In this document: piece after piece, positions 15,848 to 23,738 of the stretch
How positions within the stretch are numbered: the first letter of the stretch is position 1
How the letters are laid out: each line of letters begins with the position of its first letter
Source: Flavobacterium sp. TAB 87
GTDB taxonomy: Bacteria; Bacteroidota; Bacteroidia; Flavobacteriales; Flavobacteriaceae
Length of the DNA stretch: 64,000 nt
NCBI RefSeq assembly: GCF_001529295.1
Contig: NZ_LLWK01000038.1
Coordinates: 806,001-870,000, forward strand
Reading direction: 5' to 3'
Position numbers and translations under genes: made by a program
The notes under the pieces: model-generated
What the model saw: only the letters and a program-made list of their open reading frames with translations
Told to the model about the DNA's origin: nothing
Databases searched by the model: none

Positions 15848-17221
15848 ATGAAGACAATAGCCAACTATCTCGTTGTACTAAGCTTAGCTTGTCTTTTGTG
15901 GCAGTGTAAGTCAGAAAACAAAGAGGATAATAAAGAAGAAGTTAAAGCTGAAATTGCTTTTGAAATCGCATCAGATCAAATGATAGATGCCATTGTAAAA
16001 GATAATTTGAAAAAAGTGACTTTATATCTTGACCAAGGCGAAAGCGTTGATGGCAGAGGTAAAGGTTATTGGCGAGGTGGCAGGCAAAAGGGTGCAAATG
16101 ACAAATCTGATCAGGATTGGACCCTTTTAATGATAGCGGTTTATAACAATAACGCCGACATTGTTCAATTGCTTTTGGATAGAAAGGCTGCTGTTAATTT
16201 AGTAAATGCAGCGGAACACAGTGCATTATTTATAGCGTGTGCCAATAGAAGCGAAGAAATGGCTTTATTGCTATTAAAAAACAATGCCGACGTAAAAAAT
16301 TCGGGTTCTGATATAAGTGGGATGTCGGCCTTGCAATGGGCACTCGCTTATGAGTGGAATGAAGTAGCACTTAAAATGATTCGATTGGGTGCTAATGTAA
16401 ATTCCAGTTCTTCAGAGACAGGACATACCGTTTTGTTAGAAGCGATGTCTGGAGATAGCATACATGATGAAGTGGTTCATTTAATCATTGATTCAGGTGC
16501 AGCAGTTAATAAAGTCAACTCAAAATACAAAACGACACCGCTGATGTTGGCTTGCCAGCGCAATGATATTGTTAGTGTTAAAAAAATAATTGCTCAAAAA
16601 GTAGATGTCAATGTAGAAGATGAAAATGGCAGTACTGCTTTGTGTTATGCATCCAGAAATGATGCCGATGATTTGATTGTTTTAAAATTTTTAGTTGCCA
16701 ATGGAGCAAACGTAAATATTAAAAATTCCTACGGAAGAAATGCATTGATAGAAGCGGTGAGTAGTAAGAGTATAAAAAAAGCCAAATATCTAATAGACAA
16801 AGGCGCAGAAATCAATAGAAAAAGTGACGGTTTTGGTGGTGTAAATGCAATTGGTGACGCGGTTTCAAATGGCGATTTGGAGATGGTTAAACTTTTAATA
16901 GAAAATGGTGCAGACGTTACAAGTGAATCTAGTAATGGCGAAACAGTATTGTTGAGAGCAATTGTGAGTGAGGGTAGTAGTGAACCCATTATAAGGTTGC
17001 TGATTGCTAATAATGCTGATGTAAATAGTGCAAATAATGACAAACACACGCCTTTAATGAAGGCTGCACAATACAATATGTATAGCGTTTGTAAATTATT
17101 ATTACAAGCAGGAGCTGTAAAAGAAGGCAAGGACTTTTTTGGTAAAACGGCCAAAGATTATGCTGAAGAAACTGCCAGTAGAACTGGAGACAATGCTATT
17201 TTGTCGCTTTTGAATAATTAG
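15848..17221 (+). CDS. Ankyrin-repeat lipoprotein
   Basis: The 457-residue product has a lipoprotein signal peptide with lipobox LWQC (C20), then a charged linker, then at least ten ankyrin-type repeats (for example DIVQLLLDRKAAVNLVN, EMALLLLKNNADVKN, MVKLLIENGADVTSESSNG). Ankyrin repeats are protein-binding scaffolds. As a lipoprotein it would face the periplasm or the cell surface. The linker after the Cys (KSENKEDNKEE) is acidic and Lys-containing, somewhat like Bacteroidota surface-export signals, but this is only suggestive. The gene is coupled to the exported-protein gene 4 bases upstream, which could be its partner. Confidence 0.85.
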   Translation: MKTIANYLVVLSLACLLWQCKSENKEDNKEEVKAEIAFEIASDQMIDAIVKDNLKKVTLYLDQGESVDGRGKGYWRGGRQKGANDKSDQDWTLLMIAVYNNNADIVQLLLDRKAAVNLVNAAEHSALFIACANRSEEMALLLLKNNADVKNSGSDISGMSALQWALAYEWNEVALKMIRLGANVNSSSSETGHTVLLEAMSGDSIHDEVVHLIIDSGAAVNKVNSKYKTTPLMLACQRNDIVSVKKIIAQKVDVNVEDENGSTALCYASRNDADDLIVLKFLVANGANVNIKNSYGRNALIEAVSSKSIKKAKYLIDKGAEINRKSDGFGGVNAIGDAVSNGDLEMVKLLIENGADVTSESSNGETVLLRAIVSEGSSEPIIRLLIANNADVNSANNDKHTPLMKAAQYNMYSVCKLLLQAGAVKEGKDFFGKTAKDYAEETASRTGDNAILSLLNN

Positions 17222-17305
17222 ATGGAGCGTAAACTAAATGCTGGTTAAAATTGGCCTTCAAAGATTCTTATAAATTCAATTTTTAGTAATACAAAAAACA
17301 TAAAA

Positions 17306-17737
17306 ATGAAAATTACATTAAATAGAGTAAACGATGATTACCATTTTCGATTGAAAAATGAACGTGGACATGTGGTAGATGTTGATAACCGTTCTGAATT
17401 TGGAGGACACGATTTAGGTGCGAGTCCTATGGAATTGGTTTTGATGGGCGTGGCAGGATGCAGTGCTATTGATATGATTTCTATTTTGAAGAAGCAGCGT
17501 CAAGAAATTACGTCTTTTAATGCAGAAGTGGAAGGACTTAGAGTACAGGTGGACGAAGCAAAACCTTTTAAGGAAATTGCAGTAGTCTTTGTATTAGAAG
17601 GAAATATTGCAGTAGACAAAGCAGCACGAGCAGCACAACTTTCTTTTGAGAAATACTGCTCAGTTTCTAAAACTTTAGAGCCCACTGCAACGGTAACGTA
17701 TAAAGTAATTTTAAACGGAGAAGAATTAGCTAAATAA
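17306..17737 (+). CDS. OsmC-family peroxiredoxin-like protein
   Basis: The 143-residue product has the OsmC fold signature: GGHDLGASPMELVLMGVAGCSAIDM with C52, and KYCSVSKTL with C118, the two cysteines that react with organic hydroperoxides in this family. Length is normal. It precedes metZ by only 7 bases, so the two form an operon. A role in detoxifying peroxides or handling reactive sulfur is possible from context; family members have been linked to both oxidative stress and sulfur metabolism neighbourhoods. Confidence 0.88.
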   Translation: MKITLNRVNDDYHFRLKNERGHVVDVDNRSEFGGHDLGASPMELVLMGVAGCSAIDMISILKKQRQEITSFNAEVEGLRVQVDEAKPFKEIAVVFVLEGNIAVDKAARAAQLSFEKYCSVSKTLEPTATVTYKVILNGEELAK

Positions 17738-17744
17738 TAATAAA

Positions 17745-18917
17745 ATGGAAGAACAAGATTTTGGTTTTGAAACCCAAGCCATCCGCACACATTTAGAAAG
17801 ATCACAATTTCAAGAACATTCGACACCTTTGTATTTATCGTCAAGCTTCGTATTTGAAGACGCGGAGGATATGAGAGCTTCGTTTTCTGAAGAAAAAGAC
17901 AGGAATATATATTCGAGATTTAGCAATCCAAATACCACAGAATTTGTAGATAAGGTTTGCGCTATGGAAGGTGCTGAAGCCGGTTTTGCATTTGCGACCG
18001 GAATGGCAGCAATTTACTCCACATTCGCAGCCTTACTTGTTTCGGGTGATCATATTGTTTCTGCCGGAAGTATCTTCGGTTCGACTCATAGTTTGTTTAT
18101 GAATTATTTTCCAAAATGGCACATTACTACTTCGTACTTTGATATTAATAAGCCAGAAACGATTGAAAGTTTAATAAAACCAGAGACAAAAATTTTATAC
18201 GCCGAAACGCCTACCAATCCAGGAGTTGACGTAGTAGATATGGAGTTATTAGGTCAAATTGCTAAAAAGCATAATTTGATTTTAATTATCGACAACTGTT
18301 TTGCAACACCTTACATTCAACAGCCAATAAAATACGGAGCACATTTAGTAATCCATTCGGCGACTAAGTTAATGGACGGTCAAGGTCGTGTTTTGGGCGG
18401 AGTAACGGTTGGAGAATCAGAATTGATTCGTAAAATATTTCTGTTTTCAAGAAATACGGGACCGGCAATGTCACCTTTTAATGCTTGGGTTTTATCCAAA
18501 AGTTTAGAGACTTTAGCCGTACGCGTCGACAGGCATTGCGAAAATGCGATGATCGTTGCAGAATTTTTAGAAGCACATCCGAATGTTAATACGGTTAAAT
18601 ATCCATTTCTGAAATCGCATCCAAAATATGAAATTGCCAAAAAACAAATGCTTTTAGGCGGAAATATAATTGCTTTCGAAATTAAAGGCGGAATTGAAGC
18701 AGGGCGTAAATTTTTAGATAAAATAAAAATGTGTTCGCTTTCTGCTAATATTGGAGATGTAAAAACAATAGTTACACATCCTGCATCAACGACACACAGT
18801 AAATTATCTGTAGAAGAAAAGTTAGCGGTCGGAATTTCTGAAGGTTTAGTGCGTGTTTCTGTAGGTTTAGAAACGGTAAAAGATGTAATTGCCGATTTAA
18901 ATCAGGCGCTTTCGTAA
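17745..18917 (+). CDS. metZ: O-succinylhomoserine sulfhydrylase-like PLP enzyme
   Basis: The 390-residue product belongs to the Cys/Met metabolism PLP-enzyme family: YSRFSNPNTTEF for cofactor phosphate, AFATGMAAI, and the PLP lysine K208 in HSATKLMDGQGRVLGG. The SATKLMDGQGR segment and the overall length resemble MetZ-type sulfhydrylases that form homocysteine from an acylhomoserine and sulfide. It is distinct from metY in this window, so there are two candidate sulfhydrylases. A cystathionine gamma-synthase activity cannot be excluded. A long-stem terminator candidate follows. Confidence 0.85.
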   Translation: MEEQDFGFETQAIRTHLERSQFQEHSTPLYLSSSFVFEDAEDMRASFSEEKDRNIYSRFSNPNTTEFVDKVCAMEGAEAGFAFATGMAAIYSTFAALLVSGDHIVSAGSIFGSTHSLFMNYFPKWHITTSYFDINKPETIESLIKPETKILYAETPTNPGVDVVDMELLGQIAKKHNLILIIDNCFATPYIQQPIKYGAHLVIHSATKLMDGQGRVLGGVTVGESELIRKIFLFSRNTGPAMSPFNAWVLSKSLETLAVRVDRHCENAMIVAEFLEAHPNVNTVKYPFLKSHPKYEIAKKQMLLGGNIIAFEIKGGIEAGRKFLDKIKMCSLSANIGDVKTIVTHPASTTHSKLSVEEKLAVGISEGLVRVSVGLETVKDVIADLNQALS

Positions 18918-18935
18918 AGATTAAACGATTTTGGG

Positions 18936-19020
18936 ATAACGATTTTTGTTTGTGGTGTTACTCGTAGTGTTTTTTTTAAAAGCTACGGTTGCTCTAAAAA
19001 CAGAAATCGTTATTTTTTTG
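18936..19020 (+). terminator. Candidate terminator after metZ
   Basis: ATAACGATTT (18936-18945) and AAATCGTTAT (19004-19013) are complementary over 10 bases, and the second arm is followed by TTTTTTG. The 58-base interior is long for a terminator, so this is tentative. Confidence 0.45.
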
Positions 19021-19050
19021 TTTTAAATCAATCTAAAAATAGTAGTTTTG
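19018..19050 (+). promoter_or_regulatory. Promoter of the Rrf2 regulator gene
   Basis: TTG at 19018-19020 and TAGTTTTG at 19043-19050 are 22 bases apart, with an exact TAnnTTTG box 22 bases before the ATG at 19073. Confidence 0.55.
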
Positions 19051-19072
19051 ATTCGTAAATCAAAGAGTAAAA

Positions 19073-19483
19073 ATGCTTTCAAAAAAGACAAAATACGGAA
19101 TAAAAGCGTTGACGTACTTGGCTCGCCGAGAAGATCAAACACCTGTAGCTATTGCAGATATTGCAAAGAGCGAGAATATTTCGATTAAATTTTTGGAAAG
19201 TATATTGTTGTTACTGCGCAATTCTGGTTTTTTAGGAGCTAAAAAGGGCAAAGGTGGTGGCTATTATTTAATTAAAGATCCTGCAGAAATAAGTATGGCA
19301 AAGGTATACCGCATACTTGAAGGTCCGATTGCTTTACTGCCGTGTGCTAGCCACAATTTTTACGAAAAATGTGATGATTGCAAAGATGAATCTAGTTGTG
19401 CTGCGCGCCGTTTAATGATGCAAGTTCGTGACAATACGCTTAAAATTCTAGAAAGTAATTCACTTGCCGATATCGCGTTTTAA
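19073..19483 (+). CDS. Rrf2-family transcriptional regulator with four clustered cysteines
   Basis: The 136-residue product has the Rrf2 winged helix (MLSKKTKYGIKALTYLA, SIKFLESILLLLRNSGFL, KGKGGGYYL) and the DPAEISMAKVYRILEG segment. Cysteines C91, C100, C103 and C109 are clustered, in a spacing (x8, x2, x5) different from the three-Cys iron-sulfur site of IscR (x5, x7). It may bind a metal or iron-sulfur cluster. Sitting between metZ and the sulfate-assimilation operon, it is the best local candidate for a sulfur regulator comparable to CymR, which is also Rrf2-type; this role is inferred from context. Confidence 0.88.
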   Translation: MLSKKTKYGIKALTYLARREDQTPVAIADIAKSENISIKFLESILLLLRNSGFLGAKKGKGGGYYLIKDPAEISMAKVYRILEGPIALLPCASHNFYEKCDDCKDESSCAARRLMMQVRDNTLKILESNSLADIAF

Positions 19484-19525
19484 GCAGTTTGTTTTTTTTA
19501 TATTTGGGAAGCTAGTTCAATATGT

Positions 19526-20308
19526 TTAAAAAACCAGTTTATAACCGACCATAAATAACATTACAGCAATAGCGTTTCGTAAAAATAAATCAGGAACTTT
19601 TCCGCTTAACATACTTCCCACATAAATACCAGGTAGCGATCCAATTAATAGTTGACCTAGTAGACCTAAATCCAAATTTCCCATAGTGGCGTGCCCTAAA
19701 CCAGCAACCAAAGTCAAAGGAACTGCGTGCGCAATTTCTGTTCCAACCAATTTTGGAGTTGGCAAGAGGGGATATAAAAAGAACAAAGTGACAGTTCCTA
19801 AAGCACCAGCACCAATCGAGGTAAGTGTTACTACGGCACCTAGCATCACTCCAATTGCTATAGTCAATAGATTTTGAGTATTACTTTCGTGAAGAAATTT
19901 ATCACCGGCATGTTTCTGAGATAAAACCAATAATTTCTTTTTAAACAGAACTGCGATCGAAGTGAAGAGTAATGCCCAACCTAAACTGTATCGTATAATG
20001 GCATTCATTGCAGTGATGTCTGCTGTACAATTATCTAAGATCCACAAAGTAAGTAATGCGGCAGGAACACTTCCTAAAGAAAGCCAACCTGTAATTTTCC
20101 AGTTGATGTTTCGTTTTCGATGATGCACAACCACTCCACCCATTTTAGTGAAAGCCGCATATAATAAATCGGTTCCAACTGCCGTAGTTGGAGGAATTCC
20201 AAACCAAAGTAAAATAGGAGTCATTAATGAACCACCACCAACGCCAGTCATTCCTACTACAAATCCAACGAATAAACCAGCTACTACAAGTCCAATATGA
20301 AAGTCCAT
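19526..20308 (-). CDS. TauE/SafE-family membrane exporter (probable sulfite/sulfonate)
   Basis: The 260-residue product has seven to eight hydrophobic segments and the family hallmarks GMTGVGGGSLMTPILLWFGI (19-38) and, in the second half, GAVVTLTSIGAGALGT, the repeated glycine-rich motif. Family members export sulfite, sulfonates or related anions. It is divergent from the cysH operon across a 304-base gap, so it may remove excess sulfite produced during sulfate reduction; that is inference from position. Confidence 0.9.
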   Translation of the reverse strand: MDFHIGLVVAGLFVGFVVGMTGVGGGSLMTPILLWFGIPPTTAVGTDLLYAAFTKMGGVVVHHRKRNINWKITGWLSLGSVPAALLTLWILDNCTADITAMNAIIRYSLGWALLFTSIAVLFKKKLLVLSQKHAGDKFLHESNTQNLLTIAIGVMLGAVVTLTSIGAGALGTVTLFFLYPLLPTPKLVGTEIAHAVPLTLVAGLGHATMGNLDLGLLGQLLIGSLPGIYVGSMLSGKVPDLFLRNAIAVMLFMVGYKLVF

Positions 20309-20324
20309 AATTAAAAATTTTTGA

Positions 20325-20332
20325 CAAAAGTA
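20325..20332 (-). promoter_or_regulatory. Candidate -7 box for the TauE/SafE gene
   Basis: Minus-strand TACTTTTG (20332-20325) is an exact TAnnTTTG box 16 bases before the start codon. No good TTG is seen at the -33 spacing. Confidence 0.35.
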
Positions 20333-20527
20333 AAACGTAATTAGTTATAATCCTATCGATTTAGTCGAGTTAAGATTTTTATTTTTGACGAGTTAATTTT
20401 AAGTAGTTGTAATAGAGCGTTTTGAAGTTAATTATAATGAATGCTTACTTCTGTTTTATCCGGTTTATAGCTTTTTATAACGAATTTTAATTCAATTGTT
20501 AGATGCCGTTAAAAACAATAGATATTG

Positions 20528-20558
20528 TTTTGAATTTTAGAATTTATTACTATTTTTG
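20528..20558 (+). promoter_or_regulatory. Promoter of the sulfate-assimilation operon
   Basis: TTTTG at 20528-20532 and TATTTTTG at 20551-20558 are 18 bases apart, an excellent match to the Bacteroidota promoter. It leaves a leader of about 50 bases before cysH. No operator is recognisable by eye. Confidence 0.65.
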
Positions 20559-20612
20559 CAGAGTAATCTAGTAAACCGATAGGGTAATAGGTTTTAAAAA
20601 AATTAGAAATAA

Positions 20613-21314
20613 ATGAATTCATCGATAGTAGCTCCTTTATTAGAAAGAACAAAAAATTTTTCGTTAGAAGAGACGTTAACATTTCTAGCAACAGCCTATC
20701 CTGGTAAAGTTGTTTTTTCGACTTCATTTGGACAAGAAGATCAAGTAATTACAGATTATATTTTTAGAAATAATAATGCAATTACAGTTTTTACATTAGA
20801 TACGGGGCGCTTGTTTCAAGAGACGTACGATGTATTTCATAAAACGATTAAAAAGTACAAAAAGCAAATTGCTGTTTGTTTTCCAGAAGCTGCAGCAGTC
20901 GAAAATTTATTGCAGACCAAAGGACCAAACAGTTTTTACGAATCGGTTGAAAACAGAAAAGAATGTTGCTTCATTCGTAAAGTTACTCCTCTTAGAAAAG
21001 CTTTAGCGGGAAACGAGGTTTGGATTACGGGTTTACGAGCAGAGCAATCGGAAAACCGTCAAAATTTAGATTTATTTGAATACGATAACCACTTTAAAAT
21101 AATCAAATTTAATCCATTGTTAAAATGGAGTTTGCAAGAAGTGGAAAATTATTTAATCGAAAACAATGTTCCGCAAAACACATTGCATAAAAAAGGTTTC
21201 GTAAGCATTGGTTGTGCGCCTTGTACCAGAGCAATAATGCCAGACGAAGACATAAGAGCTGGAAGATGGTGGTGGGAATCTAGTCATAAAGAATGTGGCT
21301 TGCATCAGAAATAA
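20613..21314 (+). CDS. cysH: Adenylyl-sulfate (APS) reductase, [4Fe-4S] type
   Basis: It reduces activated sulfate to sulfite in the cytoplasm. The 233-residue product has STSFGQEDQV for nucleotide binding, the iron-sulfur cysteines C118-C119 (ECCF) and C201/C204 (CAPC), and the catalytic ECGLH with C228. The CC...CxxC set is known to mark reductases that use APS directly; enzymes that only use PAPS lack it. No APS kinase gene or domain is seen in this operon, which agrees. It is first in an operon with cysD, cysN, sulfite reductase and the siroheme genes. Confidence 0.93.
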   Translation: MNSSIVAPLLERTKNFSLEETLTFLATAYPGKVVFSTSFGQEDQVITDYIFRNNNAITVFTLDTGRLFQETYDVFHKTIKKYKKQIAVCFPEAAAVENLLQTKGPNSFYESVENRKECCFIRKVTPLRKALAGNEVWITGLRAEQSENRQNLDLFEYDNHFKIIKFNPLLKWSLQEVENYLIENNVPQNTLHKKGFVSIGCAPCTRAIMPDEDIRAGRWWWESSHKECGLHQK

Positions 21315-21410
21315 GTAATACTAAAGAAAAAAAATAAAGAGAAAAGAGCAAAAGATTGTCCAGTAATGCATCTTTTAATCATTCAATTATTTACTATTTA
21401 AATTAAAAAA

Positions 21411-22310
21411 ATGAGTTCAATATTAAAAACAAATGCGTTAGAAGCAGAAGCGATATACATATTTAGAGAAGTAGTTTCTCAATTTGAAAAACCAGTACTA
21501 CTTTTCTCAGGAGGAAAAGATTCGATAACGTTAGTTCGTTTGGCTCAAAAAGCATTTTTTCCTGCAAAGATTCCGTTTCCTTTATTGCATGTTGATACAG
21601 GACATAATTTCCCTGAAACCATTGTTTTTAGAGATAAATTAGTAGAAGAATTGGGGCTGGAGTTGATTGTAAGAAATGTACAAGATGCTATCGATACAGG
21701 TAAAGTAATTGAGGAGTCGGGTAAATATTCTAGTCGAAATAGCCTCCAAACCACTACACTTTTGGACGCGATTGAAGAATTTAAATTTGATGCTTGTATT
21801 GGTGGCGCACGTCGTGACGAAGAAAAAGCCAGAGCTAAGGAACGAATTTTTTCAGTTCGTGACGATTTTGGTCAGTGGGATGAAAAAAACCAACGTCCAG
21901 AACTGTTTGATATTTTAAATGGCAAAATTGAAAATGGTCAGAACGTTCGGGTGTTCCCAATTTCAAACTGGACTGAATTGGATGTTTGGAGTTATATCGA
22001 ACAAGAACACATCGAAATTCCATCCATTTACTTTTCGCACAAGCGTAAAGTTTTCTTAAGAGACGGCTTAATCTGGTCACATTCTCCTTATGTCTATCAA
22101 GAAGAAGACGAGCAAATTGTAGAAAAAATTGTTCGTTTTAGAACAGTGGGTGATATGAGTTGTACTGCTGCAGTAGAATCTTACGCCGAAACAATTGCTG
22201 AGGTAGTAGGGGAAATTAGAGAATCTACTATTTCTGAAAGAGGTGCTCGTATCGACGACAAACGTTCGGAAGCTGCGATGGAGAAAAGAAAACAACAAGG
22301 ATATTTTTAA
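21411..22310 (+). CDS. cysD: Sulfate adenylyltransferase subunit 2
   Basis: With CysN it forms ATP sulfurylase, making APS from sulfate and ATP. The 299-residue product has the PP-loop LLFSGGKDSITL (about 31-42), HVDTGHNFPE, the GGARRDEEKARAKERIFS segment and the C-terminal SERGARIDDK, all characteristic of CysD. Length is normal. Followed by cysN after 87 bases that contain a short tandem repeat. Confidence 0.96.
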   Translation: MSSILKTNALEAEAIYIFREVVSQFEKPVLLFSGGKDSITLVRLAQKAFFPAKIPFPLLHVDTGHNFPETIVFRDKLVEELGLELIVRNVQDAIDTGKVIEESGKYSSRNSLQTTTLLDAIEEFKFDACIGGARRDEEKARAKERIFSVRDDFGQWDEKNQRPELFDILNGKIENGQNVRVFPISNWTELDVWSYIEQEHIEIPSIYFSHKRKVFLRDGLIWSHSPYVYQEEDEQIVEKIVRFRTVGDMSCTAAVESYAETIAEVVGEIRESTISERGARIDDKRSEAAMEKRKQQGYF

Positions 22311-22349
22311 GAAGTAAGTCATAAGGAGTAAGTCGTTGACTGATCCCTT

Positions 22350-22388
22350 TTAATACTTAAGCCTTAATACTTAAACCTTAATACTTAT
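22350..22388 (+). repeat. Short tandem repeat between cysD and cysN
   Basis: Three copies of a 14-base unit TTAATACTTAAgCC at 22350-22363, 22364-22377 and 22378-22388 (last copy partial). The preceding bases also repeat AGTAAGTC. Within an operon gap; no function is evident. Confidence 0.75.
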
Positions 22389-22397
22389 AAAATAAAA

Positions 22398-23642
22398 ATG
22401 GAAGTTTTAAAAATAGCAACAGCAGGAAGTGTAGATGACGGAAAGAGTACTTTAATCGGACGTTTATTATACGATACCAAATCATTGACTACCGATAAAT
22501 TGGAGGCAATTGAAAAAAGCAGCAAGCAAAAAGGCTACGATTATTTAGATTTTTCGTTAGCAACTGATGGTTTAGTTGCCGAGAGAGAACAAGGAATTAC
22601 TATTGATGTGGCGCATATTTATTTTTCGACTGCGAAAAAGAGTTACATAATTGCCGATACGCCAGGTCACGTAGAATATACCAGAAACATGGTTACTGGA
22701 GCATCGACTTCGCAAGTTTCAATTATTTTAATTGATGCTAGAAAAGGAGTAATCGAGCAAACCTACCGTCACTTTTTTATCAACAATTTATTGCGAGTTA
22801 AAGAGGTAATTGTAGCCATTAACAAAATGGACTTAGTTGATTACTCAGAAGAGGTATACAATAAAATCAAAGCGGACTTTGAAACGCTAAATGCTAAAAG
22901 TTCCTTTAAAGAACAAAACGTAAGTTACATACCGATTTCTGCTTTGACAGGAGGAAATGTGGCACAACGTGCTGCCGAAATGCCGTGGTATGATGGGCAA
23001 AGTGTATTAGAACATTTAGAGGGTTTAGAGCCTGCTGATGTTTACGAAGCCGAACAAGCCCGTTTTCCGGTGCAAACCGTTATTCGACCAAAAACCCAAC
23101 AATACCATGATTTTAGAGGATATGCGGGTAAATTATATGGTAGCGCTTTAAAAGTTGGAGATGCTGTAACGGTTTTGCCATCTTTGACAGAGTCTAAAAT
23201 TTCTAAAATTCACTTTTTTGACAAAGAGTTTAATGAAGCGCCTGCTGGATCTTCTATTACCATTGAGCTAGAAAATGACATTAATGTGACCCGTGGAGAT
23301 ATGATTGTAAAATCGGCAGAACTTCCGAAAATAGAAAAAGAAATCAACACGACTATTTGTTGGATGGATTCGAAGAAGTTGGTGGCTGGAACAAAGTATT
23401 TAATTCAGCACAACACCAATCGCATATTAGCTAAAGTCGACCGCGTTAAAAATGTAGTAGCGACCGATTATTCAGGTACAAAAGAGGCTGACCAATTAGC
23501 GATCAATGAGATAGGCGAAGTAAGTATTAAATTAAGTAAAGCTATTTATTTTGATGCTTACAACAGTAATAAATCAAACGGTGCATTTATTTTAATAGAC
23601 ACTAATACCAACACCACTGCAGGAGTTGGGTTTATAAATTAA
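22398..23642 (+). CDS. cysN: Sulfate adenylyltransferase subunit 1 (GTPase)
   Basis: An elongation-factor-like GTPase that drives APS formation by CysD. The 414-residue product has GSVDDGKST (10-18), DTPGH (87-91) and NKMD, followed by the EF-Tu-like beta-barrel domains. It ends after those domains with no fused APS kinase (CysC), consistent with direct APS reduction by the upstream reductase. Confidence 0.96.
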   Translation: MEVLKIATAGSVDDGKSTLIGRLLYDTKSLTTDKLEAIEKSSKQKGYDYLDFSLATDGLVAEREQGITIDVAHIYFSTAKKSYIIADTPGHVEYTRNMVTGASTSQVSIILIDARKGVIEQTYRHFFINNLLRVKEVIVAINKMDLVDYSEEVYNKIKADFETLNAKSSFKEQNVSYIPISALTGGNVAQRAAEMPWYDGQSVLEHLEGLEPADVYEAEQARFPVQTVIRPKTQQYHDFRGYAGKLYGSALKVGDAVTVLPSLTESKISKIHFFDKEFNEAPAGSSITIELENDINVTRGDMIVKSAELPKIEKEINTTICWMDSKKLVAGTKYLIQHNTNRILAKVDRVKNVVATDYSGTKEADQLAINEIGEVSIKLSKAIYFDAYNSNKSNGAFILIDTNTNTTAGVGFIN

Positions 23643-23733
23643 ATTTTAGCATTTGGCTTTTAGCCTTATAAGTAGTACGATAAAATATAACAGTAAGCGC
23701 TAATAGCTAAAAGCTAGAAGCCAAAAGCAAAAT
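23643..23733 (+). repeat. Imperfect inverted repeat between cysN and sulfite reductase
   Basis: The left arm ATTTTAGCATTTGGCTTTTA (from 23643) is imperfectly complementary to GCTAGAAGCCAAAAGCAAAAT (first base at 23713, shown minus its final bases in register), so the intercistronic RNA can fold into a long hairpin. The words AGCTAAAAGCT and AGAAGCCAAAAGC also repeat directly. There is no T run, so it is not a simple terminator. Confidence 0.6.
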
Positions 23734-23738
23734 AAAAA

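Noticed and set aside
16729..17154. 141-codon antisense ORF across the ankyrin gene
   Set aside because: Antisense shadow produced by repeat codons of the ankyrin gene.
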